Positions 36,968 to 50,805 are shown, counted from the stretch's first letter. The stretch: DNA of 64,000 nucleotides from Phlegmacium glaucopus (GCA_015039465.1 MU130318.1:65049-129048), one strand, 5' to 3'. Notes: generated by a model from the letters alone, not told the origin. Numbers and translations: made by a program.

Positions 36968-38689
36968 GTTGCGCAATGAACTATTGTTCATGATTGATTG
37001 CCTTGTATATAATCACTGTGAGAGTGCTAAAATCGTGAAGAGACGGCTAGATAAGCAGCGGTGTTTGAAGTTGAAAATTTGCGAGTTTGCGTCCTTGTAT
37101 ATGGCAGCTGCCCCATGTTGGCTGTGTGCGTTCGTACCAGAGGCTAAGAAATATTACATGTGTACTTAGGTATGCTGTCCGATCCAAAACTGCCAAATTT
37201 TGGCACTTATGTAATATGTACATCGGCATTCGGATCCGACCTGCCCTAGTATTGCAGTACTGATGATACTGATCAGACATCCACCGGCTCATCGGACAGA
37301 ATTTAGGCCAAAATGTACGCATAAAACGGAAATGGACTAAAAAAAACAGGTCAGAGTAGGTTCGCCTAGTCCTTGCTATCACTCTCCAGAACCTCCAAAG
37401 GGCGCGCCCACTGAGACGTCTGGTTTGGGGTACGTGTGTGATAGGTGGTGGAATTTATATATAGAAATTTTTGAGGCCGGTCAACAGCCACAAACGTACG
37501 CCAATGGGATCCCTCACGACTGGCCGCACAAGGATCGGACATAGGCTTATTTTGGGACCCATTTCGGTGGATCAGACATTCGACAACATATATATACCTT
37601 ATATACCAGGGGTCCTGTGTACTTGGCACAGATTATGATCACAGTATTTTCATTTTATTTCCCACGACCATTATCTCCGATTGAATCTTATTCTCTGAGC
37701 AGATCGATCCAGTGTTGATTCATATATACACCTGTCCTGCTTACAATACTTTTTGTCTTCCAAACAATCTATCCGTCTCTCCAATATCCACACTGGCCAC
37801 GTTGCAACAAAGGCTTGGATCATCTCTTTACGAGTGGCAGGTGGCTTGTATGTACCTTATTTATCAAGGAAACGACAACGACCCAAAATGTGCAAACGTT
37901 CAGGACTCGGACTCATGAAAGGATTTTCAAGTCAAGAAAGCCATTTCAATCACCCGCCTCGATTCTTCGTCCTCAATATGGCTCACCTCCATCAATATAT
38001 GTCCTCGACGATATAGCATAGGTGACACTGCTTCTTCTCACCTGCGGCAACTAAATCTCTTCCTTCCATCGTAACACTCGGTGAAGTGTAAGAATGGGAA
38101 TTATCGAATGCCAATGGGAGGATAGGCGACGTAGGTAGATGCGATGCATCGAAACTTTTTTTCCCCTGCCACTATTTTCCGCCGTTGACTTGCGAGAAAG
38201 TGAGCCAACTACGCTTTGATGCATATTGGATAATGATGCTTTGACCGAGAGTCGTCTTGGGAGCAACAAAAACTTTCTGCGTACCCCTTGCTTGGGTTGC
38301 TTGGGAGTTCACCTGGAGGGGTCATCAAATGGTTTCCATTAGCCGAATTTCCACGCCTGAACGGATTAATAACCACCGATTTCTTTCGGTCTAGACCGCT
38401 GTTCGTAGGATCGACCAGCACCCTTCTTTTCATCCGAGGTGCACTCAGTGAAAATTTCATTCGTTACCACTGATAGGTGCCGTTGCTCCCTGATTACCAT
38501 CAAGGGTGACCTCAGCTATCACGTCTTGCTCTTCCATGAAGCTGTTCTCGATAGGACTCTCGACGACAACGTGGATGACGTTGCTTTCTTCATGACTCTT
38601 AATCTTCAGGCCGCCGAATCTGCCTTTGCCACTGATCGCAATTGATTCCGAGGTCCCAAGGTAGAGCCAAATGACGAGCTTCACAATTA
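36968..38689. other. Intergenic region with no intact gene
   Basis: Only short frames without recognised domains. It contains the probable TPR-CHAT 5' relic listed separately; 38000-38690 shows nothing I can name. Confidence 0.4.
37735..37812 (+). pseudogene. Relic 5' end of a fourth TPR-CHAT gene
   Basis: The stretch with TTTTGTCTTCCAAACAATCT followed by CAATATCCACAC matches the sequence just before the start codons of T1-T3. Where T3 has ATGGCCACGTT, this copy has CTGGCCACGTT, so the start codon is lost, and similarity ends soon after. It looks like a truncated duplicate. Confidence 0.45.
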
Positions 38690-40951
38690 ATTGCACCTAC
38701 GAGCGTACTGTGAATCAAACATCTTTGAATAGCAAGAAATTTGAATGATACTCTATGCACGAAGACGGATACCATAGAAGGAGCAGGACTGAGGCTAAAT
38801 TATGTTTCTCAATAATGCTGCCTTCCGGAAATTTAATGCAGGGATAGACGTTGGAAACTGATCAACTGCATGGCGGCCTCGTATGGTTCATATGTGCTCC
38901 ACAGCCTTCCAGACGACCCTTAGACTTACGGCCAACCGTGGAAGTGTGTTGCAAGTCCGAGAGCAAAGAACAGGTTGAATAGCATGGTGAATGGAAAGCA
39001 AGGGTTGTACAAGTCGTGAAATTCGTCCAACTTCAAGCCAGGTGGCGTCTCCGACGATGGGGAAAGTCTAACAGTCAGCAAAATACTACGGCTCTTAGTT
39101 AAGGGTGAAGCACACCCGAGGTCCGACAGCAGCCATCCAACGAAACACAAGTAACGGCGTCCTTTCTAAGTATATTGATACTAGTAGGACTCATGCGGTT
39201 TGTGTAATGCCGCGATCATCAGCCTTTTCGTACCACCATAAACACGATACTCGCGTCCAACCCCCCTTCTACCCTGTCATTTTAAACCACAGAGACTACA
39301 CGCGTAGCTTAACTTCAAGCATCAGGGTAGTTATCTTATCTTATCATTCTGCATAGCCACAGATGGGCTCTATTACGACAACCATGCCTCTTCAACGTTC
39401 GTTTCAACGTTCAACTCTACCCCAGGAAGTCCAAGTCAACATAGAGTCTATGCTGCTCAGGCCTCGGTACTCAGTAAGCATCAATCTCCCAGACAAGCAT
39501 ATAGGCCGCCGTACCAAACATCTAGAGCATCTTCAATACTTCAGGGCATCATCGAGTTTGCTGTAAACGGCATGGATGAAATCTGAACCAACGTTCCGCA
39601 TCTCTAGCTTCTCTTGGCTATTCTCAAGCATGATCAATATCAGTTGTTTGTCACCTTTTAAACCTGTTCTTTCAAACTAGCCCAGCCTCAATAGTACAAG
39701 GACGACACATTTGAGCAAACTTGCAGGCTGTGCCAATGACCAAGAGTCACCTTCACGCTCTGCAGGTCGTACTAACCTCTTCAAGGTGCTGCTCGATGCA
39801 GACCATCCCCTTTCGGCAGCGTACTTCGAACCACTGTCAAGTTGTTCCAAAAGGATGTTTTAAGAGCTTTGAGGTGGGATTGGTGCAAATGGCCGCTTTT
39901 TATATGTACCTGTATAATCCTCTTTTCATCCCGGCTAATATACGACACTCATTCCTTCTTCATTCCAGGACTCTGAATCGACTCTGAACCCAGTAGCAAG
40001 CGGTCAACAGATACAATTTGACCCTCCTCGGTCACAGGTTCAACGTTCAACTTCAAGCCAACTCATCAACTTGTTGAGAATGCGCATATAACGGATGCCT
40101 AAGCTTGAAACATCAAAGCCGCATCGTTAGACCACCCCACCGCTTCTATTGTCGACCGTTACTCAAGACGTTGGCGCAGAACGCCATGATCCTGGGAAAA
40201 GTAACGATCACCTGACGTTGGTTATCAACAACTCTCGCAAGACGCGACTTTATCTCTCTTCTTAAAGTCCCAACGTCATGACAACCAACTTCAAGGTAGT
40301 GGTGTGGGGTGTATTAAGTCATACTTTCCGAAGGACCTTCGTGTTGTGAGACGGTGGTTGCGCCTTGAACTTCACTACCCCACAGCAATGTGTCGATCCC
40401 CGAAGGCACTGTGTCGCACCAACGAACGTCACAGGGAATTACTGAAGAACCGTAGGATTGTGATCACCCTATGCATGAGAGTTGCTTTTCTTCCCCGCCT
40501 CACCAACGCATCAGGGACTCAATGGTGTTGACGTGGTGTGCAACATATAAAGATAGAGATGCGATCATGGTCTGCGATAATGAATAACGCACAAGGATAG
40601 ACGCCGGAGATCATGGATCTGGTGCTTGTCTGGGAGGCAAGTACTCGATATCAATCTCGACCAAAACTATGGTAGTTACTAAGTTATAAATTTCAGCCAT
40701 GTCTTACCTGTGCTATATCCGTTCAATGCAATGCCACGACGGCCATGCGGCGTGAATGTTTCTTGCCTTCGTTTCTTACCGTGCATGTCGCAATTAAAGC
40801 ACACAGCCAACATGAGGCAGGGCAGTGTTGATTCCATATTCTACGACGCAAACTCGCAAATTCCCAACTTCAATACTCCATACTTTGTCTTCCACATACT
40901 CTTGTCTTCCAAACACGCTCTGCCAATTAATCCGTCTTTCCAATATCCGCA
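38690..40951. repeat. Duplicated 5' flank of TPR-CHAT gene T2
   Basis: Direct repeat of about 5463-7766, in the same order relative to the following TPR-CHAT gene, with scattered indels. Fragments of small open frames are shared but not frame-conserved. A promoter is expected within the last few hundred bases, where the three copies agree best. Confidence 0.6.
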
Positions 40952-43900
40952 ATGGCGACGTCCGACTATACTGACGAAGTTGAACTTGCAGCCTCCTTCA
41001 TCCACAGCCAAGGACAACTACCACCGCTCGAACCCGCGACCGAAAACGCCGCACAACAGGGTACTCCAATTCCAGTTCTAGACACCTCGGATACCCCCAA
41101 GAAACCGAGACAGACGACTTCAAGTTTTGAACGACCCCTCAAAGTCCCAACGTCAATCGTCGATGATGACAACCAATTTCAAAAGGCAATCAGCAGTGTG
41201 TCGATCTCTGAAGACACTCCGTCGCACCAATCAATGCCACCAGCAAGTCGAAAAGGATTATTGAAAGGTAAGAATTAGTTTCGTTCTTCGTTTCCGCCTG
41301 CCCTTACTCGTGCAACTCAGATATTTTTCTTGAATGTTCGCCGCCTCATCACTTCAATGATGAGCTAACGCTGTCTATCATTCGGGGTTGCAACAACGAG
41401 AACTTGCGCCTCACGAAGATCTCTTCTAAGAAATGGAAAGCCGTTGGGAATATCGACTTGTGAGTGATTTTACGAAAAGGGTGTGTTAACCAAATTGATA
41501 AAGCAGCCCTGATACACCAAAATCCAGTCAGCACGATGCTGGAGATATGATGTTGATCATTCACTCAAAGGATGGGAACGATATTGCTTTTCTTAAATTC
41601 ACTGCTAACGAAATTTACGCCATGGTGTGTGCAGAAGAAGGTACGCCAAAGAGGTTCATTTATCCTCCCTACACGCGCTTATAATGGTCGGTCTGTAGAC
41701 ACTCCAGCGGAGTATGTGTTTGAGTCAGTTGAAGAGGATAATCCCATGTCCGTCAAGATGACCTCCACAATATGTATGCGAGGTCGACTGCTTTTAAATC
41801 CATCTATTGACTGATTTGTAGCTTCAAGTTCTACATTTTGGTCAGGTGCTATGAATGGTGCCAGAGGAGTAGCACTGGGTAATATCTCTGACTTGCGCAA
41901 CGCTATTACTAGCGCCGAGACATTCCAGCGCCGCTTCGGAGAGACAGGAAACGTTGACGACATCACTCAAGTAATTTTTTGTTATAAAAAGGCCATTTCC
42001 TCGATTCCACCTGGTCTTGATGTCCTTCCCACCATGTCCTACAGCCTTGGAACTTCGTACCTAAACCGCTTTCAACGCACCGGCGACCTACAGGATGTTG
42101 ACCATGCCATATCATACCTACAGAGTGCTGTCGAATCCACTCCCGGCCATGCCAACCTTTCGAGTTGGTTTAACAATCTTGGATATTTGTACTCACTTCG
42201 CTTCAAACACACCAGCGACCTACAGGATATTGACGGTGCCATATCCTGCCACCAGAGTGCTGTCGAATCCACTCTATCTGGCCATGCCGACCTTCCAAGT
42301 AGATTCACCAACCTTGGAACTTCGTACTTATGGCGCTTCCAACGCACCGGCAACATCCAGGATATTGACCATGCCATATCCTATCTCCAGAGTGCCGTCG
42401 AATCCACCATTTCTGTCCATGCCACCCTTCCGAGTAGGTACCACAACCTTGGAACTGCGTACCTACGTCGCTTCGAACGCACCCACAATGTCCAGGATAT
42501 TGACCATGCCATATCCTACCTCCAGAGTGCCGTTGAACCTACTCCTTCTGTCTATGCCAACCTGTCGAGTTGGTTCAACAACCTTGGAACTTCATACTCA
42601 CTTCGCTTTGAACGCACTGGCAACATCCAGGATATTGAGCATGCCATATCCTACCTCCAGAGTGCCGTCGAATCCACTCCTCCTGGCCATGCTGACCTTC
42701 CGAGTCGGTTCAACAACCTCGGAAATTCATATGCACGTCGCTTTGAACGCACCGGCGACCTCCAGGATATTGACCATTCCATATCCCACCACCAGAATGC
42801 TGTTGAATCCACTCCTTCTGGCCATGCTAACCTTCCAACTCGGTTCAGCAACCTTGGAAATTCGTACTTATCTCGTTTTGAACGCACCGGCGACCTCCAG
42901 GATATTGAGCATGCCCTATGCCACCACCAGAACGCTGTTGAATCCACTCCTCCTGGCCATGCTGACCTTCCAGGTTGTTTCAACAACCTCGGAAGTTCAT
43001 ATGCACGTCGCTTTGGACGCACCGGCGACCTCCAGGATATTGACCATTCCATATCCCACCACCAGACCGCTGTTGAATCCACTCTCTCTGGCCATGCCGA
43101 CCTTCCGACTCGGTTCAGCAACCTTGGAAATTCGTACTTAGATCGCTTTGAGCGCACCGGCGACCTCCAGGATATTGAGCATGCCCTATCCCACCACCAG
43201 AATGCCGTTGAATCCACTCCTTCTGGTCATGCTGACCTTCCGAATCGGTTCAACAGCCTCGGAATTTCGTATTTATGTCGCTTTGAATGCACCGGCGACC
43301 TCCAGGATATTGAGCATGCCCTATCCCACCACCAGAATGCTGTTGAATCCACTCCTTCTGGTCATGCTGACCTTCCGAGTTGGTTCAACAGCCTTGGAAA
43401 TTCATACTTACGTCGCTTTGAACGCACCGGCGACCTCCAGGATATTGAGCATGCCCTATCACACCACCAGAATGCTGTTGAATTCGCTCCTTCTGGTCAT
43501 GCTGACCTTCCAAATTGGTTCAACAACCTTGGGAATTCGTACGCATGTTGCTTTGAAAGCACCGGCGACCTCCAGGATATTGACCAAGCCATATCCCACC
43601 ACAAGAATGCTGTTGAAATCACCCCTTTTGGCCACGCCTTCCTTCCAGCCCACTCCAAAAATCTTGGCAAATCTTACTACTGCCGCTTCCAACGCACCAA
43701 TTATCTCCCTGATGTCCTAAATAGTGTTGCTTCATATCGTCGGGCTGCTGAGGCAAATGGCACCCCATCCACTCGTCTGAGGTCTGCCATGCTTGCGGCC
43801 ACGCTATCCTCAGTCTATGATGAATCTCACTGCTTGATTGATTTTGCTCGTGCCATTAGTCTGCTCTCAGAGGTTGCTGGGTTGGAACAAACAATCCATC

Positions 43901-45475
43901 GCCGTCATACTAACCTTCATGACTATTCTGATCTTGTGGCATCTGCTGTGGCTACCGCTCTCCATTTCAATAAAGCCGATCTCGCACTCGAATGGCTTGA
44001 GCAAGGCCGCTGCTTGGTGTGGAATCAGCTCAACCAACTCCGTACACCAATTGACAATCTCAGCATGAAGAACCCATCCCTGGCTAATCGCTTCATACAG
44101 GTTGCAAGTGCTTTAGAGTCCTACGGGACTCGTTCAGCATTGTCTGCTCCCTCTTCACATGCTACACTTGCAGAAGATATTCGCCTTCAGGATGCCACTC
44201 GAAATCATACTCTCCGCGCTACAGAGTACAGGCAACTTCTTAAAGAGATTCGTGATCTTCCGGATTTCCATGACTTTCTTCAACCACCTAAGGCTAGTGA
44301 CTTCCTGTCCTCATTGCCTTCCGATGGTCCAGTCATCATCTTCAATATTCACAACACTCGATGTGATGCCTTGGCTCTCATAGCTGGGATTGAGGAACCT
44401 CTGTATATCCCTCTAGAGAAGTTCAGCATCGAGCAAGCAGAGCAACTACAGAAGACCCTTCAATTTGGCCTACTCAAGCAACGCGAGGTGGAAGATCATG
44501 ATCGCATGGCTCTGCGTGTACGCCTTGATCCGTCATCTATGTTGCTTGTTCTAAACGAACTTTGGTGTAAAGTTGTCCAACCAATTCTCAAAGCGCTAGG
44601 ATACTCGGTAAGGTATTGCCTATTGTCAACTCATTTATACTGATTTTTTGCAGTCCCCTCCAAATCCTTCAGATCGCAGTCGTATATGGTGGTGCCCAAC
44701 TGGCCCACTCGCATTTCTCCCACTCCATGCAGCTGGGATATACGGCTCAGCATACGAGCGAGGATCATGCATTTCCGATTTCGTGGTTTCCTCATATATA
44801 CCAACTGTCCGCTCCCTTAACGATAAATTCATTGCATCATCCACCTCTTCCAGATGTACCAGCGTCGTCCTTATCAGCCAACCGAACACTCCTGGTCTTT
44901 CTTCCATACCCTCAACCCGAACAGAGACGCATGCCCTCGAAGCATTGATGAAGGGGACCGCTGTTGATGCACTGTTGTTGGAGGACTCCAAGGCAACTAG
45001 AGAGAAGGTGAAGGCGGAGATGAAGTCCCGTAGTTGGGCTCATTTTGCATGCCATGGAGTGCAAGACGTCGACCACCCTCTTAAGAGCGGCCTTTGTCTC
45101 CATGATGGCCGCTTAGAGCTGCTCGAGATCATGAAGGAGGAAATCCCAAACCTGGACTTGGCTTTCCTTTCGGCATGCCAGACAAGCAAAGGAGACCTCA
45201 CATTATCGGAGGAAGTTGTCCATCTCACTGCTGGTATGCTTGCTGCTGGTTATCGCGGTGTGGTTGGTACGATGTGGAGTATTTCCGATATGCATGGGCC
45301 AGCGTTTGCGACAGAGTTCTATGAGTATTTGCTTAGAGAGAAGGGATTGGATGGATTGGACAGTACTCGGGCAGCCTATGCCTTGGATCACGCCACGAGG
45401 AAGGTTCGAGAGAGGCTTGGAGAGGGTGACACCGCATTTTTGACATGGGTTCCATATGTACACTTCGGCTATTGA
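40952..45475 (+). CDS. TPR-CHAT protease T2 (about 1416 aa, six exons)
   Basis: Predicted CHAT-domain cysteine protease with TPR array. Exons: 40952-41267, 41321-41459, 41528-41640, 41699-41773, 41822-44607, 44654-45475; introns of 53, 68, 58, 48 and 46 nt. Residues 1-105 are Ser/Pro/Thr-rich and probably disordered; about 106-280 form an unassigned region. Thirteen 45-residue TPR-like units span about 283-855. The CHAT domain carries His about 1277 (HFACHGV) and Cys about 1318 (SACQTSKGD). The fourth exon boundary (GAAG/GTACGCC ... CTGTAG/AC) removes a segment containing a TAA stop, so that intron must be spliced for a full product. T2 converges on caspase D with only 220 bp between stop codons, so 3' ends probably overlap. 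No secretion signal is seen. Confidence 0.9.
42044..43720 (+). repeat. Coding tandem repeat: 135-nt TPR units in T2
   Basis: Thirteen in-frame 45-residue units. Alternating units in the middle (about 42700-43500) are nearly identical at two-unit spacing, with DIEHALSHHQ and DIDHSISHHQ variants, suggesting duplication of pairs of repeats. Confidence 0.92.
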
Positions 45476-45695
45476 TATATTTCTTTGTTTCGTCATTGGT
45501 ATAATTACAGTCTTATATGCTCACTACTCGTTTGTACAGTATCCTACCAAATTCATATCTCATGTTATTCTGACTGGCGCACGGCGGCGTGATGGAAAAT
45601 GTCTAAGTAACAAATTTGGTCGTTCAAGTTCTCGTTCAAGTTCCAATACCTGTTGCCTTAATTAATCTTGCCTTTATGCCTCGAATTCTACTTGT
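45476..45695. other. 220-bp convergent spacer between T2 and caspase D
   Basis: The left part matches the 3' flank of T1 (12312-12460); the right part matches the 3' flank of caspase C (about 33180-33225). The join between the two duplication blocks is near 45655. Both transcripts must end in or beyond this short interval. Confidence 0.6.
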
Positions 45696-47942
45696 TTATG
45701 CGTGACTTGGGGTTTTAACAACGTAGATCCAAGACTCCCAAAAGTCATTCAGGGTAGGAGGCACCAAATCCGGCAGACGACATGGTTCTTGTACGAGGCC
45801 TTTCAAGTCAACATACTTTGTCGTGACAAAAATCTTGAAGAAGGTAACATCGTCTGGCTTGAATTTGAAGGCACCTTTGATATCCTCCTTGCCATAGCCG
45901 ATTGGGACGTTCCTACCGACACGGAGTGGACCCTCTGTTTCTTCCTGGGGATGGTAAAATGACTAAAAATATTGAGTGAGCATTCCGTTCCCTTTATCCC
46001 ACAAATAAAAACCACCTACTGCAATTTCATACCTGATAGGATCAAAACCGAAGATATACGGAAAAAGAGGCCTCGGGTAGTCCTCGACGCTAAGCGTGAA
46101 GCCGAATAGGTGGTCCAAATCACTCATTTCAAGTTCCACCGCTGCTGTAACTTTGGGTCCCTTCTTGATATTAGTATTTAGCTTTAGGCGCTCGTTCGGA
46201 GTTAAGAAATTTTTCCCGTTTTTGACCGGAAAGCGGTCTGACGTTGACAACTGTTCAAGTTTGACGTGCAACTTATCACCTATATCATTGGAGTTGCTTT
46301 GATGAAGAAGGTGGAAATTGAAGTGAGTTACTGCGTCAATTAGCGTCCAGGCGTCTCGTTGAGTGAATTGAACTTCGCGTTCTGAATAATAAGGGATAAG
46401 TCCGTCCCGCCTTTCTAGCTTTACGCTTCCGTCCGCAAATTGAGAATGTATAACGTCGTAATCGAGCGAATCTGAGGGACGTGTATCAGCTGTTGAACCA
46501 TCCGTCAGGGACATGCCGTGAGGTGTCTTGAAACTGGAGGTAGAAGGCAAGACATAAATCGGTTTCAATCTGTGGGAGCGCGTTTTGCCGCTAGTGATTG
46601 TGAACTCTGTATCCTTATCAACTCCATCATTCATGCCAGCTGGAATTGAGAATTTCCCGTTTTCGATCGACGATACTGGGAAGCGACGGACAAGGAAAAT
46701 CTTATTCCATTTGTTCCATTTGGTTATTTCAGCTGTTGAATCGTCCTCCATGCCATCAAGTTTCTTGAAAATGGATCTAAGAGGCAATACCTCAATCGGT
46801 TTCAATATGAAAAAGCGCCCTTGACCGCTAGTGATTGTGAACTCTGTCTCCTTATCAACCCCATGAATCCTGCCAGCTGGCACTGAGAACTTCCCGTTCT
46901 CGATCGACGATACCAGGAAGCAACGACCGGGGTCTCTCATGCTGAAAAGAATCCTTGTCTTGTTATTGCCTTCGACATAAGGGGTCTGCTTTGGTATCTG
47001 TGGTTTGTTATCTGGTCGCTCCAGAGCGCGGACTAGACCGATATACGTGGTTTTGGCAAGATTGCGTTCAGGTTCTCGGAGAATCTTTAGGAGGAGATTG
47101 GTGAAACGCCCACGGCCCGTACGTTCCTCATAGGCGATCTCACCACGCTGGCATGCAGCGAGGAGAATGTGCGAATTCAGTACAGCGTGGGGAAGGTGTG
47201 GATGTTTAGGGAGTTTATCAGCGCATTCCCAGATCTCTTTGTCAAGGCCTTTTGGAAAGGGCGAACTTGGAGGTGGGATCCCAATTCGTGAATTCTCTAA
47301 ATCCGAGGGTTCTCTGCCCAGTCCTCCAGAATGACATGAATCATATATCGCAGTCTGAAATCAATCATCAGCAGATATGCAAGACGTGTAATAATAAAAC
47401 CAACAATGTTGTTTCCTTTGATGGACGCCAGTTGCCTCATGAGGCAGGCAAGAGTGCGATCAGGGATTCCGCGTACTCCCGCCACTCTATCGTTATATGG
47501 ACAGATCGTTTCCATATCTTCTCCAACAATTTTCGAGGGAGCCTTTTCCGGAAATTCGACACTACCATGACCAGCAAAGTAAAAAATTATGGTGTCGTTC
47601 GGCTGTATTTGTTCGTTCTCCAGGAAGTGTGTCTTGAAAGCAGATAAAATCCTGTCTCGTGTTGCTTCCTCATCCCGTAGATGTATGATATGAAGCGGGT
47701 TTGCACCAAGGGTCTCTGTTAAGAACGAGCAAACGTTTTCGCTGTCCGTGACACATCCGTTGAGTCTGCTTATTCCCTCGTATTTATTGATCCCGATAAT
47801 CAAGGCAAACAAGTTGTTGTAATTTGGCAAAGCAATTGGGCCCCTAGGCCTTCCCCTTCGGCGGGGATGGCAACTGCGCGTAAAGTATCAGCAAAACAGA
47901 CAAATTAGTACAAAAGCTTCACCATTTTGATACAGATTCCAT
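45696..47942 (-). CDS. Caspase-domain protein, copy D (690 aa, four exons)
   Basis: Predicted C14-type cysteine protease. Minus-strand exons: 47942-47923, 47873-47405, 47354-46020, 45944-45696; introns of 49, 50 and 75 nt. Catalytic His is about residue 109 (YFAGHGS) and Cys about 170 (DSCHSGG). Exon 3 is 1335 nt, exactly as in B and C, and carries the two tandem FS[VI]PAG modules. The C-terminus ends shortly after FWESWIYVV. The gene and its 5' flank form an inverted copy of the B region. The former first mini-exon, an ATG start in A, reads ACC here, so translation probably starts at MESVSK in the next exon. No disabling change is seen. Confidence 0.86.
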
Positions 47943-49657
47943 CCCGCTGTGATGACTGAAAATCAAGCATTAGGGAGATTGAACAAATGGGAGAAAACTT
48001 TAGTAGTAGAGATGGGCTTCACCTTTCTATTTCACTGGTAGCAATATTGTTCGAACTTCTAAGGAGGTTGGTCGCTTAACAGTCGCTAGATCTTAGACGT
48101 AGGAAGCAGTTAAGACCAGATTTCGCGGTGTGACATACTAAAAGAAACCTGCGACGTGGTGTCATTGCCTGACATTGGTAATGGCAAGGCAACCGCCCCT
48201 ACCGTTATCTTTTCTTCATCAATTATCTTATCTTTTGATCTTATCTTTGATTGATGACTAATTGGGGCTGAAAATGCGGAATTCGAGATTCCACCCCTCC
48301 ACGGCGACATGTCAATGATGTGACTTTGTGTAAGTGTGTGACTGACGCAGAGGGTCGGAGGGGCGGAGGGGCGGAATCTCGAATACCGGAACGTCCTCAG
48401 AAAATGGCAGAACGATCTGAAATATTTTGGGAAGATCCAGGTTTGAAGGTGCTTTTATAAGGTTGCTCCAGAAGAGGGCGGCTGTTTCGAAGTCGCCATT
48501 TTGCCTTAATCTAAAATGATGCGCTTAAAAATTGATGAAAGTTTGTGTATCGAAACAGAGCTGTACCCAATGAACTTACGTTTTTACAAAGGATCAAAAT
48601 TACTAGCGTGCATGTGTGTATGACCAGAAATATGTTTCTCGTGGAGTGGCAGAGTGCAAGTCCCTCGTAGCCTTGCCTCTGCTTGACACTTTAAAAAGAC
48701 CACAGGATGAATACTCTTGGTAGAATTCAGGGCGAGAAACAGAATACAGCACCGTACAGTCTCAAAGTACGCGTTTTTCACACAGCTAATCTCGATCGTA
48801 GAGCTATGCAGGAACTGACAAGGACTGCGGCGTGCATCACTGGAATTTGAAAGCTAGGGAACAGGGGTGAGTTCAGTCAAAACGCAACCAAGGCAGTCAG
48901 TCTGAGAAAGAAAGCATTGAAATTTGATGACGGACCCGAACCCATTGCCTCGATCGACGACAACCTTTCCTGTGGCAACACAGATGCGAGCAAGGAAACG
49001 ATGAAGGCGGTTTGTCCTTGTCATCCTACTTTCGGTCATGCATCGAGCTGATGAAATTTTGACTGTTTGGATCTCCTATTTCTTGTGGGGACGTGCCTCC
49101 TTATAGCCGTCCTGTAACTCCTCATAAATGCCACGACAACACCACCTCCTGTCCTCCTCTCCACTTCTTCGCGAGCAAGCGATGTGCATACGGCAAGAAA
49201 ATCGTCCCCGAATGTCCATCGCTCTTTTGAAACTAAAAAGGTGTCTTGTGGGTATACGTTTATCGTCTGTTTGAAAGTAAGTGTTTGAGAAAACCGCTCC
49301 TTATATTTCCAGCTCGTTTTTATTCTTGTGGGTTTACATAATCGCTGATCGCTTCTCTTATCTGTTCTGTTAGACTCTTGAATCACTGTGAACGTTTGTC
49401 ATCATGGTGATGATTGGGGACCCTGCACTGCGCCTTGCAGTAAATATTTATCGTAAGTCTTGGTATGTTCAATTATAGCACATATATTGTGCAATAAATT
49501 AGATTTTGCACAGGTTATTGGACAGGCGATCCAGGAGACGACGTGGAGGGTGTTGATTCAAGTTATGGAGAATATGACAATATTTGTACGTTGCCTCCCT
49601 AAAAAAATTAAGACTATAATTTCGCTTCATGTTACATTTTGACGAGCAGGAATGCAT
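47943..49657. repeat. 5' flank of caspase D; inverted copy of 28.3-29.8 kb
   Basis: The reverse complement of 28272-29823, with small indels. It contains degenerate coding-like pieces (for example SQNATKAVSLRKKALKF near 48885-48935), shared with the other copy but without known domain. No complete gene is supported. Confidence 0.6.
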
Positions 49658-49950
49658 AAGTGTTTACGGCCACCGTGACAGGCTTCAATATACCTCAAGC
49701 TTTGCGTCGTTACAGCTGTTCTCATATCTGTAGACGTTTTCAAAATTTCGCATTGTACTTTTGTTTGTAACAAACACCCACAGATGGTGGCTATGTAGGT
49801 TAGTCTCTTCTGCGCGGTACAAACAGACGAATATAGATGTTTGTTGAGTAAATAGAGCCATTTAACTTTAAGGCGATTTTGATGTTTGGTCTGCGAATGT
49901 ACAATTCAAAAGTCACATGACATTGCTTAAATTAGAACAAATATAAGTAA

Positions 49951-50434
49951 ATGCATCACTCGTCGAGTTCTTCATTCAACCCCGATGATAGGGTCTGTTT
50001 CAAGGCCACGAGGGGCGCAAAGTTGAAGGTCAAATGTATCTATAATGTCAGTAATACTTATGCTGCTGCTGCAGCCAGCGACTGCCACCTGACAATACTG
50101 ATCGCAGACGATCAATGCTCGCTGGCTCGCCTTGGCCTAGCACCTTGCAGAAGCATGTCGGGCTTTCGTCAGTCAAGCATAGTACCTGCGCCAGGTAAGC
50201 TCACATTTCTAAGTTTAAAAAACCGTGTTTCTGATAGTAAACAGCTGGGAATGCTGCCTGCACAAATTGGGCGTCCATGCAGACTTCACAAGACTTTTTT
50301 ATTCGCGGACGTTCAAGGATGTTAATATGATAGAAACGAAAGATGTAGGCCTCTACCGTGATTCTCGTCCTTGTTATCCTGTTGATTTCCGATTGCTGAA
50401 AATTTATTCAAGATCGAAGATATCAACGTTGTAG
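49951..50434 (+). CDS. Hypothetical protein in block X (copy 2, two exons)
   Basis: Same unknown protein as at 14231-14710. Here a possible 43-nt GT-AG intron near 50194-50237 joins the first frame (ends SSIVPAP) to the second (NSWECCLHKLG ... SKISTL), about 147 residues. In the other copy the unspliced frame reaches the same C-terminus instead. Function unknown; could be a repeated remnant. Confidence 0.3.
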
Positions 50435-50805
50435 TTAAGATATTATCGGCGATTCTTGAAGTTGTGCTCAACAAACATATATGGAAGGACTCTAACGCCA
50501 AACATTTCCACGTCGATAGGTAACTTTTCATTCCAATTTTTGCCTAGTCTTGTTGCATTTACCTCTCGTCATCTAGCATCAATGATAAAAGACTAACGGA
50601 TTAGTTCTGTGTTGGCCAGCCTCAACATGTCTTCGAAGTGGCCGAATTTCGAATTCAACTGAAAGCAAATATCAAAAGGCAGGCACTAAACCTTTTCTTA
50701 TTCGTATCCATTCTCTTATCTCTACCCCCCAGCAGACCAAATCCAACTGAACTCGGTCCCGATCGATGATCGGCGTGTACAAGACGCTGCCCATCGCTCG
50801 GTAGC

